From positions 1-12,259 of the forward strand of contig JALNZJ010000009.1 of NCBI GenBank assembly GCA_023229485.1: DNA of 12,259 nt, read 5' to 3'. The number at the start of each line of letters is the position of its first letter. Position 1 is the stretch's first letter. The notes under the pieces were generated by a model. The model saw only the letters and a program-made list of their open reading frames with translations. It searched no databases and had not been told where the DNA came from. Positions 1 to 8,800 of the stretch are shown here, in pieces. The stretch comes from a bacterium. Its GTDB lineage: Bacteria; Patescibacteriota; Minisyncoccia; Minisyncoccales; Minisyncoccaceae. The translations under genes were made by a program, and so were the position numbers.

Positions 1-116
1 TTTTCATAGCCACTAATTTCTTTTATATTGTCTTTATAAATAAGCACAGTTGCCCAACCGCCAGCACCCGGATTGCCAGAGCACGCACCATCAGTATATA
101 TTTCTACTAATTTCAT
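1..116 (-). CDS. rnhA: Ribonuclease HI, N-terminal part (runs off left edge)
   Basis: RNase HI cleaves the RNA strand of RNA-DNA hybrids in the cytoplasm, removing primers and R-loops. The 38 visible residues begin [20 protein letters not shown], followed by a WATVLIY strand. This is the family's first beta-strand: the first catalytic aspartate (D9) sits in YTDG and the C-x-GNPG-x-GG loop follows. The other catalytic residues (Glu and two Asp in the family) lie beyond the window. The ATG at 114-116 is supported by a GGAG ribosome binding site (minus strand, 122-125) five bases upstream and by a well-formed promoter at 162-190. The gene is divergent from tRNA-Trp. The identification rests on the very characteristic N-terminus. 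Whether the rest is intact, or carries an N-terminal or C-terminal extension typical of other RNase H types, cannot be seen; the start directly at the catalytic domain argues against an N-terminal hybrid-binding domain. Confidence 0.93.
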   Translation of the reverse strand, partial: MKLVEIYTDGACSGNPGAGGWATVLIYKDNIKEISGYE

Positions 117-161
117 ATTTACTCCACAATACTTTTAATTCAAACTTTTATTAATACTTAC

Positions 162-190
162 ATTATAACTGCATACGCAATAAAAATCAA
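162..190 (-). promoter_or_regulatory. Probable sigma-A-type promoter of rnhA
   Basis: On the minus strand, TTGATT (185-190) and a perfect TATAAT (162-167) are separated by 17 bases. Transcription would start near 155, leaving a leader of about 40 bases before the rnhA ATG at 116. Consensus match and spacing are good; there is no experimental support. Confidence 0.7.
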
Positions 191-209
191 CTTATTTATT
201 TTTAAATAG

Positions 210-238
210 TTGACATAATTGAGTAATTTATATATACT
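210..238 (+). promoter_or_regulatory. Probable strong promoter of tRNA-Trp
   Basis: A perfect TTGACA -35 box (210-215) and a TATACT -10 box (233-238) are 17 bases apart on the plus strand. The start site would be near 245, about 43 bases upstream of the mature tRNA 5' end, giving a precursor for RNase P. Its -35 box faces away from that of rnhA with only 19 bases between the two hexamers. Confidence 0.8.
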
Positions 239-287
239 ATAAAGGCTAAATTATAGGTCAAACATACAAAATAGTATGGCTAGGTAT

Positions 288-362
288 AGGGGGGTAGCTC
301 AATGGTAGAGTCGCAGTCTCCAAAACTGTTGGTTGCGTGTTCGAGTCGCGTCTCCCCTGCCA
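288..362 (+). tRNA. trnW: tRNA-Trp (anticodon CCA)
   Basis: The 75-base sequence folds as a complete cloverleaf. The acceptor stem AGGGGGG (288-294) pairs with CTCCCCT (352-358) with one G-U. The D stem is GCTC/GAGT. The anticodon stem GCAGT (313-317) pairs with ACTGT (325-329) around the loop CTCCAAA, giving anticodon CCA at 320-322. The variable loop is 5 bases, and the T arm GCGTG/CGCGT encloses TTCGAGT. G359 is the discriminator base and CCA (360-362) is encoded in the DNA. A CCA anticodon reads UGG only, consistent with standard use of UGA as stop. It is a single-gene transcription unit with its own promoter and terminator. Confidence 0.97.
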
Positions 363-370
363 CAAAATAT

Positions 371-402
371 AAAAGATTTACACTAATGTAAATCTTTTTT
401 TT
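371..402. terminator. Bidirectional intrinsic terminator between tRNA-Trp and the HAD gene
   Basis: An 11-bp perfect inverted repeat, AAAAGATTTAC (371-381) and GTAAATCTTTT (388-398), encloses a 6-base loop. On the plus strand it runs into T's to 402, ending the tRNA-Trp transcript. On the minus strand the same stem is followed by a T-rich stretch (TTTTATATTTT), so it can also stop transcripts from the convergent HAD gene, whose stop codon is at 465-467. The stem is AT-rich, which is normal for such genomes. Confidence 0.85.
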
Positions 403-452
403 AGTGATGAGTGAATAATGAATAGTGAAGAATTGTTGGTCGCTTTCGCTCC
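403..452. repeat. Four-copy heptamer repeat with GC-richer tail (intergenic)
   Basis: Starting at 403, four consecutive 7-base units follow the consensus AGTGAAT: 403-409, 410-416, 417-423 and 424-430. Each differs from the consensus by no more than two bases. A short tail, AATTGTTGG then TCGCTTTCGCTCC, follows to 452 and is clearly more GC-rich than its surroundings. The block lies immediately after the terminator and 12 bases past the HAD stop codon, between two convergent genes, and no coding sequence overlaps it. It resembles small dispersed intergenic repeats of low-GC bacteria, but only one copy is visible here, so dispersal is an inference. Confidence 0.6.
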
Positions 453-464
453 GATAGTTTAAAT

Positions 465-1292
465 TTAATAGTTTTTTAATTTATTATCTACTGCGATTTT
501 TTTCAATATATCTGTTAATATTTGGGTAAGACGCGAATTGCTGGTATAATCCGCAGGAGCAATATAATTAACCCGCTTATCATTAAAAATACGCTCAGCT
601 TCTAATTTTGCTTTATCTTTTTCGGGATCATAAACACAAATGCTTATGCCACCTTTATCTTTAATAACTTTCATACAAGGAACATCAGTAAACCCGTCGC
701 CAATATAAATCATTCTTTCGTAAGATAATAATAAATTTTTATTTGCTATATACTCATTAACTTCATTTTTATTATACAAATTGTCTAATCTATTCTTGCG
801 AATTCTAAAAACATACTGGGTTTTGGTTGTAAAATTAACTGCTTGTGCTGGCCATATTGCTTCGCCATTCTCATCATACGCAAACGACGACGCAAAAATA
901 CGAGTAAATTTATTAGCGATTGAAGTTCCTTCAATAATTTCTTTAAGTCCTGATGAAATAATATAATGTTCTAACTCAATACCTATTGAAAGAGCAATCT
1001 TGTTAATTCGCTCAAAATATGTATCAATGCCTTTAAAAAACTGAACTGATTTACCTTGTTCTTTCATAATGTCATAGGTTAGCGGGATATGTTTAAGATG
1101 TGCAAAATATAAAATAGTGTACATATAAACAAGAGTTCCGTCCATGTTGTGCTTAATACCAAGGTCATTACAGTGTGCCCAAAAATCTTCTTTATTCATA
1201 CCCAGAGTGTCAAATAGCGAATATTCCTGCATATAATTTGGCGATAAAGTTTCATCAAAGTCATACATAAAAGCAACTTTAATTAATTCCAT
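465..1292 (-). CDS. HAD-superfamily phosphatase-like hydrolase, substrate unknown
   Basis: This 275-residue protein is a probable cytosolic, Mg-dependent phosphohydrolase of the haloacid dehalogenase superfamily. Motif I is YDFDETLS with the nucleophile D11 and acid/base D13. Motif II is the serine in IISSG (residues 111-115), motif III a lysine in TTKTQY (K157 probable), and motif IV GDGFTDVPCM (199-207) with metal-binding D199 and D203. Residues 20-100 form the helical cap between motifs I and II. The overall pattern, including HYIISSGLKEIIEGTSIA and the late NYIAPADY, matches a conserved HAD subfamily that I recall from low-GC bacteria, for which no substrate is known to me. The ATG at 1290-1292 has a GAGGG ribosome binding site (1299-1303) six bases upstream. 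It lies downstream of serS in the same direction but has a weak terminator and a promoter candidate in between, so it is probably transcribed at least partly on its own. All catalytic motifs are intact. Confidence 0.9.
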   Translation of the reverse strand: MELIKVAFMYDFDETLSPNYMQEYSLFDTLGMNKEDFWAHCNDLGIKHNMDGTLVYMYTILYFAHLKHIPLTYDIMKEQGKSVQFFKGIDTYFERINKIALSIGIELEHYIISSGLKEIIEGTSIANKFTRIFASSFAYDENGEAIWPAQAVNFTTKTQYVFRIRKNRLDNLYNKNEVNEYIANKNLLLSYERMIYIGDGFTDVPCMKVIKDKGGISICVYDPEKDKAKLEAERIFNDKRVNYIAPADYTSNSRLTQILTDILKKIAVDNKLKNY

Positions 1293-1320
1293 AAATTTCC
1301 CTCGTTTAAAATCTATTTAA

Positions 1321-1350
1321 ATATTATCATATAAATTGTAAAATTACAAT
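1321..1350 (-). promoter_or_regulatory. Candidate promoter with overlapping inverted repeat, upstream of the HAD gene
   Basis: On the minus strand TTGTAA (1344-1349) and TAATAT (1321-1326) are 17 bases apart. They would start transcription near 1314, just before the GAGGG ribosome binding site. The -35 element sits inside a perfect inverted repeat ATTGTAA-AA-TTACAAT (1335-1350), which could be an operator. Both hexamers deviate from consensus and the region is very AT-rich, so both calls are tentative. Confidence 0.4.
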
Positions 1351-1406
1351 ATTTATTGTGTAAAAGTCTTTAATGTAATATTTTAAGAATTTTATAAAAA
1401 TATCCT

Positions 1407-1429
1407 AAAAATCGCATAAAGCGTTTTTT
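1407..1429 (-). terminator. Weak intrinsic terminator of serS
   Basis: On the minus strand A-run, CGC, loop TTTAT, GCG, one unpaired A, then a T-run form a short hairpin (GC core 1413-1415 with 1421-1423, A/T arms 1407-1411 and 1424-1429). It begins about six bases after the serS stop codon. The three-GC core and a bulge make it a weak terminator, so read-through into the HAD gene is possible. Confidence 0.5.
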
Positions 1430-1434
1430 ACAAA

Positions 1435-2718
1435 CTATTTAATAGGATTAATAACTTTTTCGCCAAAAAACGGAACAAGTACTTCTGGCACAATAATCGA
1501 GCCATCTTTCTGCTGATATTGTTCTACAATTGCTGGTATAATACGGCTTGTTGCAAGCCCTGAACCATTAAGCGTATGGACAAATTCAGTTTTGCCAGTA
1601 ACAAAATTTCGATATTTGGTATTAGTTCGGCGTGCTTGATAATCGTTTGCATTGGATACTGAACTTACTTCTTTATAAATATTCATACTTGGTATCCAAA
1701 CTTCTATGTCATAAGTTCTTGCCATACTTGCACTGCAATCTCCCGCAGCAAGTTTACTCGTTCTAAAATGAAGACCTAGTTTTTTAACTAAACTTTCAGC
1801 CTTTCCAACTAATTCTTCAAATGCTTTCATAGAATTTTCTGGGGTTGTATACTGTACCATTTCAACTTTATTAAATTGATGACCTCTAATCATACCTCGT
1901 TCTTCTGTTCTATAACTTCCCGCTTCTTTACGATAGCATGGCGTGTAACTAAAATATTTTTTTGGTAATTCATTTTCCGACAGAATTTCACCGCTGTGTA
2001 AATTTACAAGTGCGGTTTCGGCTGTGGGAAGCATAAACTTTTGTGATTCGCCTTCATCATCATTAATCCAATATACTTCATCGCTAAATTTGGGGAATTG
2101 ACCAGCCCCGTATCCGCAATTATAACTAAGCATATGCGGAACAAGCATAAATTTATAGTTATCTTTAAGATGTTCAGAAATAAAATAATTTAAAATAGCC
2201 CATTCAAGCCTAGCACCGACATCACAATAAATCCAGTAACCGCTACCGGCTAGTTTTGAACCTCGCTTATAATCTATAATTCCATTCAGTTCACATAATT
2301 CAGTATGATTTTTAATAGTAAAATCAAAATTGGGTTTGGTTCCAAATTCTTTAATTACAACATTATTTTCTTTACCACCTGCTAATAAATCTTCATCTGG
2401 TGTATTAGGAAGATAATTTAAAAATGATTGAATTTTATCATTAAATTCTTTTAACTTAATGTCATTATCAGAAATTTGCTGACCTATTACTTTCATTTCA
2501 TCATAAATAGATTGCACATTTTGTCCACTCTTTTTGAGCAAAGGTATACTTTCTGATACTTTATTGCGCCTTGCTCTTAAATCATCGTTAATCTTGTTAA
2601 GTTCTCTATATTGCTTATCCATAGATAACAATTCATTAAAATTAACATCATATTCTTTTTTTGCTAGTGCTTTTATTATTTTTTCTGGATTAGTTCTAAT
2701 TAAATTAATATCTAACAT
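1435..2718 (-). CDS. serS: Seryl-tRNA synthetase
   Basis: This enzyme charges tRNA-Ser (and tRNA-Sec where present) with serine, using ATP, in the cytoplasm. Its 427 residues are the usual length of bacterial SerRS. Residues 1-110 form the tRNA-binding domain, with the two long antiparallel helices at about 28-100. The class II catalytic core follows. The serine-binding TAE is at 232-234. Motif 2 is CYRKEAGS (261-268; R263, E265) leading into HQFNKVEM (280-287). Motif 3 is LNGSGLATSR (383-392; R392). The stretch YKEVSSVSN (348-356) replaces the more usual EISSCSN, and ARR (362-364) is present. The ATG at 2716-2718 has AGGA (2726-2729) seven bases upstream. A promoter lies at 2746-2774, leaving a leader of only about 20 bases, so no T-box riboswitch is present. 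The enzyme looks complete and functional. Confidence 0.97.
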   Translation of the reverse strand: MLDINLIRTNPEKIIKALAKKEYDVNFNELLSMDKQYRELNKINDDLRARRNKVSESIPLLKKSGQNVQSIYDEMKVIGQQISDNDIKLKEFNDKIQSFLNYLPNTPDEDLLAGGKENNVVIKEFGTKPNFDFTIKNHTELCELNGIIDYKRGSKLAGSGYWIYCDVGARLEWAILNYFISEHLKDNYKFMLVPHMLSYNCGYGAGQFPKFSDEVYWINDDEGESQKFMLPTAETALVNLHSGEILSENELPKKYFSYTPCYRKEAGSYRTEERGMIRGHQFNKVEMVQYTTPENSMKAFEELVGKAESLVKKLGLHFRTSKLAAGDCSASMARTYDIEVWIPSMNIYKEVSSVSNANDYQARRTNTKYRNFVTGKTEFVHTLNGSGLATSRIIPAIVEQYQQKDGSIIVPEVLVPFFGEKVINPIK

Positions 2719-2745
2719 AAAAATGTCCTACCTTTACTATATAAA

Positions 2746-2774
2746 ATAATATCACTATTCTATATTATTTGCAA
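2746..2774 (-). promoter_or_regulatory. Probable promoter of serS
   Basis: On the minus strand TTGCAA (2769-2774) and TATTAT (2746-2751) are separated by 17 bases. The predicted start near 2739 leaves about 20 bases before the serS ATG, containing the AGGA ribosome binding site. The promoter lies just after the terminator hairpins of the giant gene, so serS forms a separate unit. Confidence 0.65.
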
Positions 2775-2787
2775 GTTAAAAACAGCG

Positions 2788-2814
2788 TGTTTGTCTTAAA
2801 ATTGCAAACAAACA
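2788..2814 (-). terminator. Second hairpin after the giant gene
   Basis: A 7-bp perfect inverted repeat, TGTTTGT (2788-2794) and ACAAACA (2808-2814), with a 13-base loop directly abuts the first hairpin. On the minus strand it is followed within a few bases by a T-run (complement of 2778-2782). It may act as a back-up terminator. The stem is weak and the loop long, so it could also be only part of an alternative fold. Confidence 0.4.
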
Positions 2815-2836
2815 GCCACACTGTTTTTAGTGTGGC
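2815..2836 (-). terminator. Intrinsic terminator of the giant surface-protein gene
   Basis: An 8-bp GC-containing stem, GCCACACT and AGTGTGGC, with a 6-base loop begins nine bases after the stop codon at 2845-2847. On the minus strand it is followed by TGTTTGTTTG, an imperfect T-tract. Position and stem strength support termination of the giant gene. Confidence 0.75.
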
Positions 2837-2844
2837 ATAAATGC

Positions 2845-5800
2845 TTAATTAGAACCAGTTTTTTTAGATACTATGGACATTACAATAGCAAACGCAAGGA
2901 ATATTACTCCAAATATAATAAGAGTGTTTATAGATAATATGGATTGCCAGAACGTTTTAACTGCTTTTTCGGGATTTACCGTAATAGTTTCTTCGGCATA
3001 TATATCAGGGTCAGTAATAATGTATGCCTTTACAACATAATCCTTTGCACCATCTAATGGTGTAAATGCAAATGTTGCCCCAGTTACAAACTGGTCAACG
3101 CTATTTACTGACCAACCAATTAAATCAATATCACCACTGTCTATTTCGGCTGTAAAAATTACCTCAGTTTCAAGTCCAATAAATTGCGATTTAGAACCAC
3201 TTACGGTAAGTGTTATATTATTAGTAGCAAGTCTGCTTGTTATTGATAATCTCGGACTTTCAACTGTTTCCACCTTACTGTAAATTTCATATGTGCCTTC
3301 ATTTACAAACTTTACACTTATTCTATAACCAGTTTCACTGCATAGTTCATTAAGTGTAGGGGAATATGCGGTGGCGGGCGAAATCCAAGTAACTCCGGGT
3401 ACAAAAAGTGTTACGCGTGTACTGTAATCAATATTTTCCTTATAACTTTCAGCGATTGTTGCTTTAAATGTTAATAATACTTCATAATTTACAATAGGGG
3501 TTAATGAACTTGCCTCAACTGACAATATAGTATTGCCAGAATTAATTTCCATTGCACCATAATCCACATTTAAAGTAATCAAATTACTTTCTACGGTTTC
3601 ATTGCCAAGCACAACAGCATAGATGCTTAATGAAGCGATTTCAGCATCTGCGACAGTGACTTTATAATTTAAAGTTGCAATTCCTTGTAAGTCAACTGTA
3701 ATTGCGATGGCTTGAATAACCAAATTTAATCCAGTAACAGAATTTCTAAGTGCTATTTTTGTTTTTGGGTCAATAGAATTGATGTCAGTAGTAAATATAA
3801 CGGCTGAGAATACAATCGTTTCGCCCGATTTTACAAGAGTCCCACTGCCCATATATTCTAAGTTGAGACCTTCAATAGCCTTATAACCTACTTTAAATGC
3901 AACATTATTAGAATAAACCGCATCATTGCCTTTAACATACGCTGTAATATTGACCTGTGGGACATTTCCGGTTAACAAAATATGTTCAAATGTAACAGTA
4001 CTACCTATAATTTCACTAAGAACAGGGGTTACAAATAAATATTCATCACCAAAGTTTGTGCCAGATTGTCTTAATTCTATAACAGTATTAGGATTTACAA
4101 ATTCAATATCCTCAGCCGAAATTAGCATAATGTATTCTACTGTTTCGCCCACTTTAATCGTGTCTTGGTCTGTAATTAAAATCCCGTTGTATCTGGCTTC
4201 CAGAGTTAAATTAGAAGATACTAATGATAGATATTCAACATTAATCAATAATTCGTTGCTTTCTATCGGGACATCTGCTGTGCTAGGCATTGCCCTAACT
4301 TTAAGATGTGCCGTGCCCATAGTAGCATCGGCTAGTGTAGTTAAATAAGCAAACTCTACTATGTAAACGCCTAATTCTTCATTATAAATTGCTTCGGAAC
4401 AAATTGCATCAGAAAGCATTACAATTACCCAATCTGTGCCATTAAAACGCAATAATTCTATAATTGTTGCTGGATTAATGTAATTAATATTTTGCACCGA
4501 AATATTTACAGTAAGATTAATTTCAGTATTTACGAGCACTGGATTTGAGCCGTTATATTCTAAAAACAAAGATTCAACATCAGAGTATTTTACAGTAACA
4601 TTAATTGGGTCTTCAATTAGATAAATGTCATATCCATCTGTTCCATTACTTACTCCGGCGGAGGCATATACTACAAGTTCCCCGTTACTAAAATCTTCGA
4701 TGCTAACATTATTATAAGTAAGCACAATAAACGATTCTGTTAAACTCGTTACACTATCTTTAAATGCAAGTGCATTAATAATTGACCACTCATAACTATA
4801 TCTAGAAATAGTAATTATAGTTGATGGGTCTAAATTAGCAAGAGCAGATTCAAATGTTAATGTTACCTTAAAACTAAGTGGCTTACCTAAAATTGCGTAT
4901 TGACCAATCGTTTCAAGCACCATATCGGTAATGCGTGCGTATCTCACGCTTAAATCAACATCTTGTGATTTTGCACCTATATAAAAATGTGCAACATAAT
5001 TTGCAATTTCCGCACGCTTAAATGTGAATGTAATTATTCCATTATTATTTGCGCGAACTAAAAATGACATTGAATAATCCGGCGTACCGCCTAAATTACC
5101 CTCAGGAAATTCTACCGTTTTTCTATACAATACCATAAATACAGAATTTTCTACTGCATCGGGATCAATCCATTCATAACCATATACAGTAACACTAAAA
5201 GTAATATTTTCATTAATAATCGCTTCAATACTATCAGAAGGATTTACAGATATATAAACTCGCTCATCATCAGGAGTCGCATATGTTACGGCGAGTGAAA
5301 TTGCATCTCGTTTAGTTTGTGCAGTTCCAATTATATCTTCTATTAAATAATTGCCAATTCCGCCAGTATCTATTGTAGGAGTTAAACTAAATTCATCATA
5401 ATTAAAATCAGTATCAATATCAATTAAATTAATAATTTCGGGATCAGAAAGACCTTCAAATAAATCTATATATATTTCTGTAAAAGTTACCACTCCTAAC
5501 GGATTAGTAACTGAAATTGTAAATACTGTACCGGGTGCTAAATAATTTGCATTAACAATAACCGCCCTATAAACTTGTTCTTGTCCAAGCGTGCAAGCAT
5601 CAGTATCAATATCCTCATAAATTGTTGTTTCTTCGTTATATGCCTGTAATTTAATACCTATGATAGCATCATCGGGGTCTGCATAAGCAAATGACATATT
5701 TTCTGAATCGTTTACTTCGGTATGATCAACTACTTCAACATAGAACATAACCGTGCTACACCACGCATCTGATGGTTTTACCTTATACCAAAATCCAATT

Positions 5801-8800
5801 TCGTTTGAATTAATTGCATCGGGTACAGTAGTAGAATTTATAGTAATTCGGGTTAAATCAATTTCACCCGCCAAACTATATAGTCTAACATTTAATTGTG
5901 TGTTTTGGGCTATATAAGTATAATCTACACTAATATCAATTCTAATATAAATATCCATGCCTGCCCTTGCAGGCGAAGAATCTGGCATATAAATGTTAAG
6001 CGATGTAATTTCGGAATATTCAACATAAACTATAATCGAATCTGTTTCAATAAAGTCTAATTCCGTTTTATATACATAACCTTGAATTGTAATTGAGGGC
6101 ACATCAAACCCTAGTGCTTTATATGTAAATACTATGCTTGCATTTGTTGTATCAATTACCACCATGTCTGCATAAGTAAGCGTTAAAGTTTGAATAATAG
6201 GAGCAATACCGCTCGCACGAGTAATTGTTAGTTTGAATAATGTTGTTGGATCTATGTCTATTACACTTAATGAGGTAATTTCTAAAATAAATTCTATGTC
6301 AGTTCCTGCCACAACTGCTGTGGCACCACCATTATAAACTAATTCGGCAGTATCCACAGTTGCATAAATAACATTTAGTATAGCAGGCGGATTTGTTGTT
6401 TTAATAACTCCCTCTAATAATCCTGTTTCTTCGTTCAGCATCTGTTCGCCTATTGAAGCACTTATTGTATACTCGCCCACTATATTGCTGGTCACCAATA
6501 ATGTATAAGCATCAATATTTTTTAAAAACTCACTTATTGTTGTAGTCGTATTACTAATAACAGGACCATCTATATTAAATCTTACTTCATAGTTATCACT
6601 CATAAACTCAGCACCAGTAATAGTAACTATAAATGAGCGAGGCGAATTTGAAGGATATGCCTCATCAGTTAGAGGGTCAATTCCTATTAAAATATAGTCA
6701 TCGGAAGCATCAGCGTAATCTACATTTAATACAGCAGTGGCAATTTTGTTTGATAATCCATCTAAATCATAAAGATTACCTATAATTGAATTTATAGTGT
6801 ATTGACCAACAATTCGTTCTGTCGGATTTAATATAAATATATTTGATGCATAATAAATACCACCTACATTTGTAAATGTAAAGTTTTCAATAAGCATAGT
6901 TTGCTGAATTAATAATGTAGAATTTGGAGATGGGGTATATGTTTTTAAATAAATTTTTGTTTGCGGGTCTAAGTAATCACCATTCATAATTTCAACAGTA
7001 AATTCTACTTCGCCACCTAAATGAACACTTGTTTCTAATGGAGTTATGGTTATGTTTAGTAATCCATTATCATTATCAGGGTCAATATAATCCGCTGTAA
7101 GAACATAGGTGTTGCTTGTTACTCCATCGATCTCGGAACTAATAGCATAAACACTTAGTGTGCCTAGTGTGGCATCTTGTGGTAACACTCGGTATGAAAA
7201 TGTTAAGGCTGAACCTGTAACCGCTTGGAATTCCAAACTAATGTCAGTACCCATTATCTTATAAAGTGTAATAATTGTGGTAGGATTAATAGTTGTATAA
7301 TCTTTGCCATCGGGATAAATTATAGCAATATTAAATGTAATATCACTACCTGCTCTAACCGTGCTAGAACCTGTGTAAGTAACCTGTAATTGTGATATTT
7401 TTACATATTCTACATTTAAGGTAAATGTGCTTGTACAAGTTACTGTTTCATCTACTGAGTTGTCGCCTAAAAGCACACTAGCAAAAACCTCTAATGCACC
7501 GTAATCGTTTTGCAATAGTTTATATGAAATAGATAATTCACCAATAATGGTATCTCCCGAAGTTATAACTTGAATAGGCTCACCAAGTTTAACAATTACT
7601 GAGTCTACATATTTATAAAGTTGTACCTTTGTAAGCGGATTAATGCTATTAATAGAGCCATCAGCAGTTATAAATAGATTAAATTGCACGATATCGGCAA
7701 TATAAGCAGTACTGCCCGAAGAAATAACACTTCCGGCTATGACAGCACTAACAATAGATACATCGGTCACAGAAGCAAATGCAACGCTTAAACTAACTTG
7801 TGCTGTGCTACTTAATATCTCACTAAATTGACCTAATTCATTAAGTTTTACCGCTGTAACTTTAACTGTAAATGTTCCAATTGCAAGCGGAGTAAACCCG
7901 AAAGTTGTATAACCGGAAGTTTCTAAATCTATTTCGGGTAATAAATCCGATACAAGTTTTGTTTCATAGCCTACTAAACTATTTGCAGAATTAAATACTT
8001 CAAACTTTATAATAGTGTTAGGGTCAAGGTATTCAAAATTAGGTACAGTAGCAATAAATATTTTTTCGGTATTAATAATACCGGTATAAGTATCATCTTG
8101 TGATACTAAACTTATGCCTAAATCAGCAGGATTTGCATATATAACAGTTAGCGTTGCAAAATTCATTGCAGAGCCAACAGTAACCTCAGGTCGTAATACT
8201 ACAAATCCGTTTTCATAATCAGGCGTATACGTAAATGTAAATACTGCATTTGTTCCAACAACGGTGCCGGTAGAAAGTGCCACGGTTTCTGTGTAGGTTA
8301 TAGCAATAGGTAGTGTTGTACCATCAGAAACATTGTATTTTTTTGATACATCAAATTGCACTTCTAGACTTTGGTCAAACATTTCATAATCTAAAATAGT
8401 AACAGTGAAATCAATTGAAAATCCTATTTTAACCGAACTATCTGCGGGTGAAATTTGAATTTTATCATTTGTTATTTCGGCACTTGTTACATCAAGTTCA
8501 ATAACTACTGATGTCGTTGTTTGTTCCAAATTATTTATAGTAAGAATTGCTATAAAGTAAATTATTCCATTTGTGCGGTCAGTTGATGTTACTGTATATT
8601 TTGATGCAAAAGGTACTGTAATTGCAGTAATCTTATCTTGCGATACACGAGTTATTGTTGTATAGGCATCAAACTCATCAGGCTTTGTAATTTTATATAA
8701 TCTTAGATATGAATTAGGGTTTATTGCTGTTATATCAATAGTTTCATCAACAGAAGATGTAAATGATATTTCGCTACCAACTTGAACAGGCTCAGCATCG

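Noticed and set aside
288..362. tRNA-Trp as an integration site for a mobile element
   Set aside because: No integrase gene and no direct repeat of the tRNA 3' end are visible in the window.
781..966. Plus-strand open frame of 61 codons
   Set aside because: It lies wholly within the HAD gene on the opposite strand, has no recognisable product and no promoter.
465..2718. serS plus HAD as a serine-metabolism operon with the HAD enzyme as phosphoserine phosphatase
   Set aside because: The HAD protein matches a different conserved subfamily of unknown substrate, there is a 142-base gap with a weak terminator and a promoter candidate, and gene proximity alone is not evidence of substrate.
2534..2749. 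Plus-strand open frame of 71 codons with hydrophobic residues
   Set aside because: It is antisense to the serS N-terminus and promoter; its hydrophobicity reflects the complement of lysine/asparagine-rich codons.
2845..3000. LPXTG-type sortase anchoring
   Set aside because: No L-P-x-T-G or close variant precedes the hydrophobic segment; the tail is a plain membrane helix with SKKTGSN.
3926..4348. Plus-strand open frame of 140 codons
   Set aside because: It is antisense to the repeat region of the giant gene, whose reading frame is continuous and clearly coding; no family resemblance or ribosome binding site is seen.
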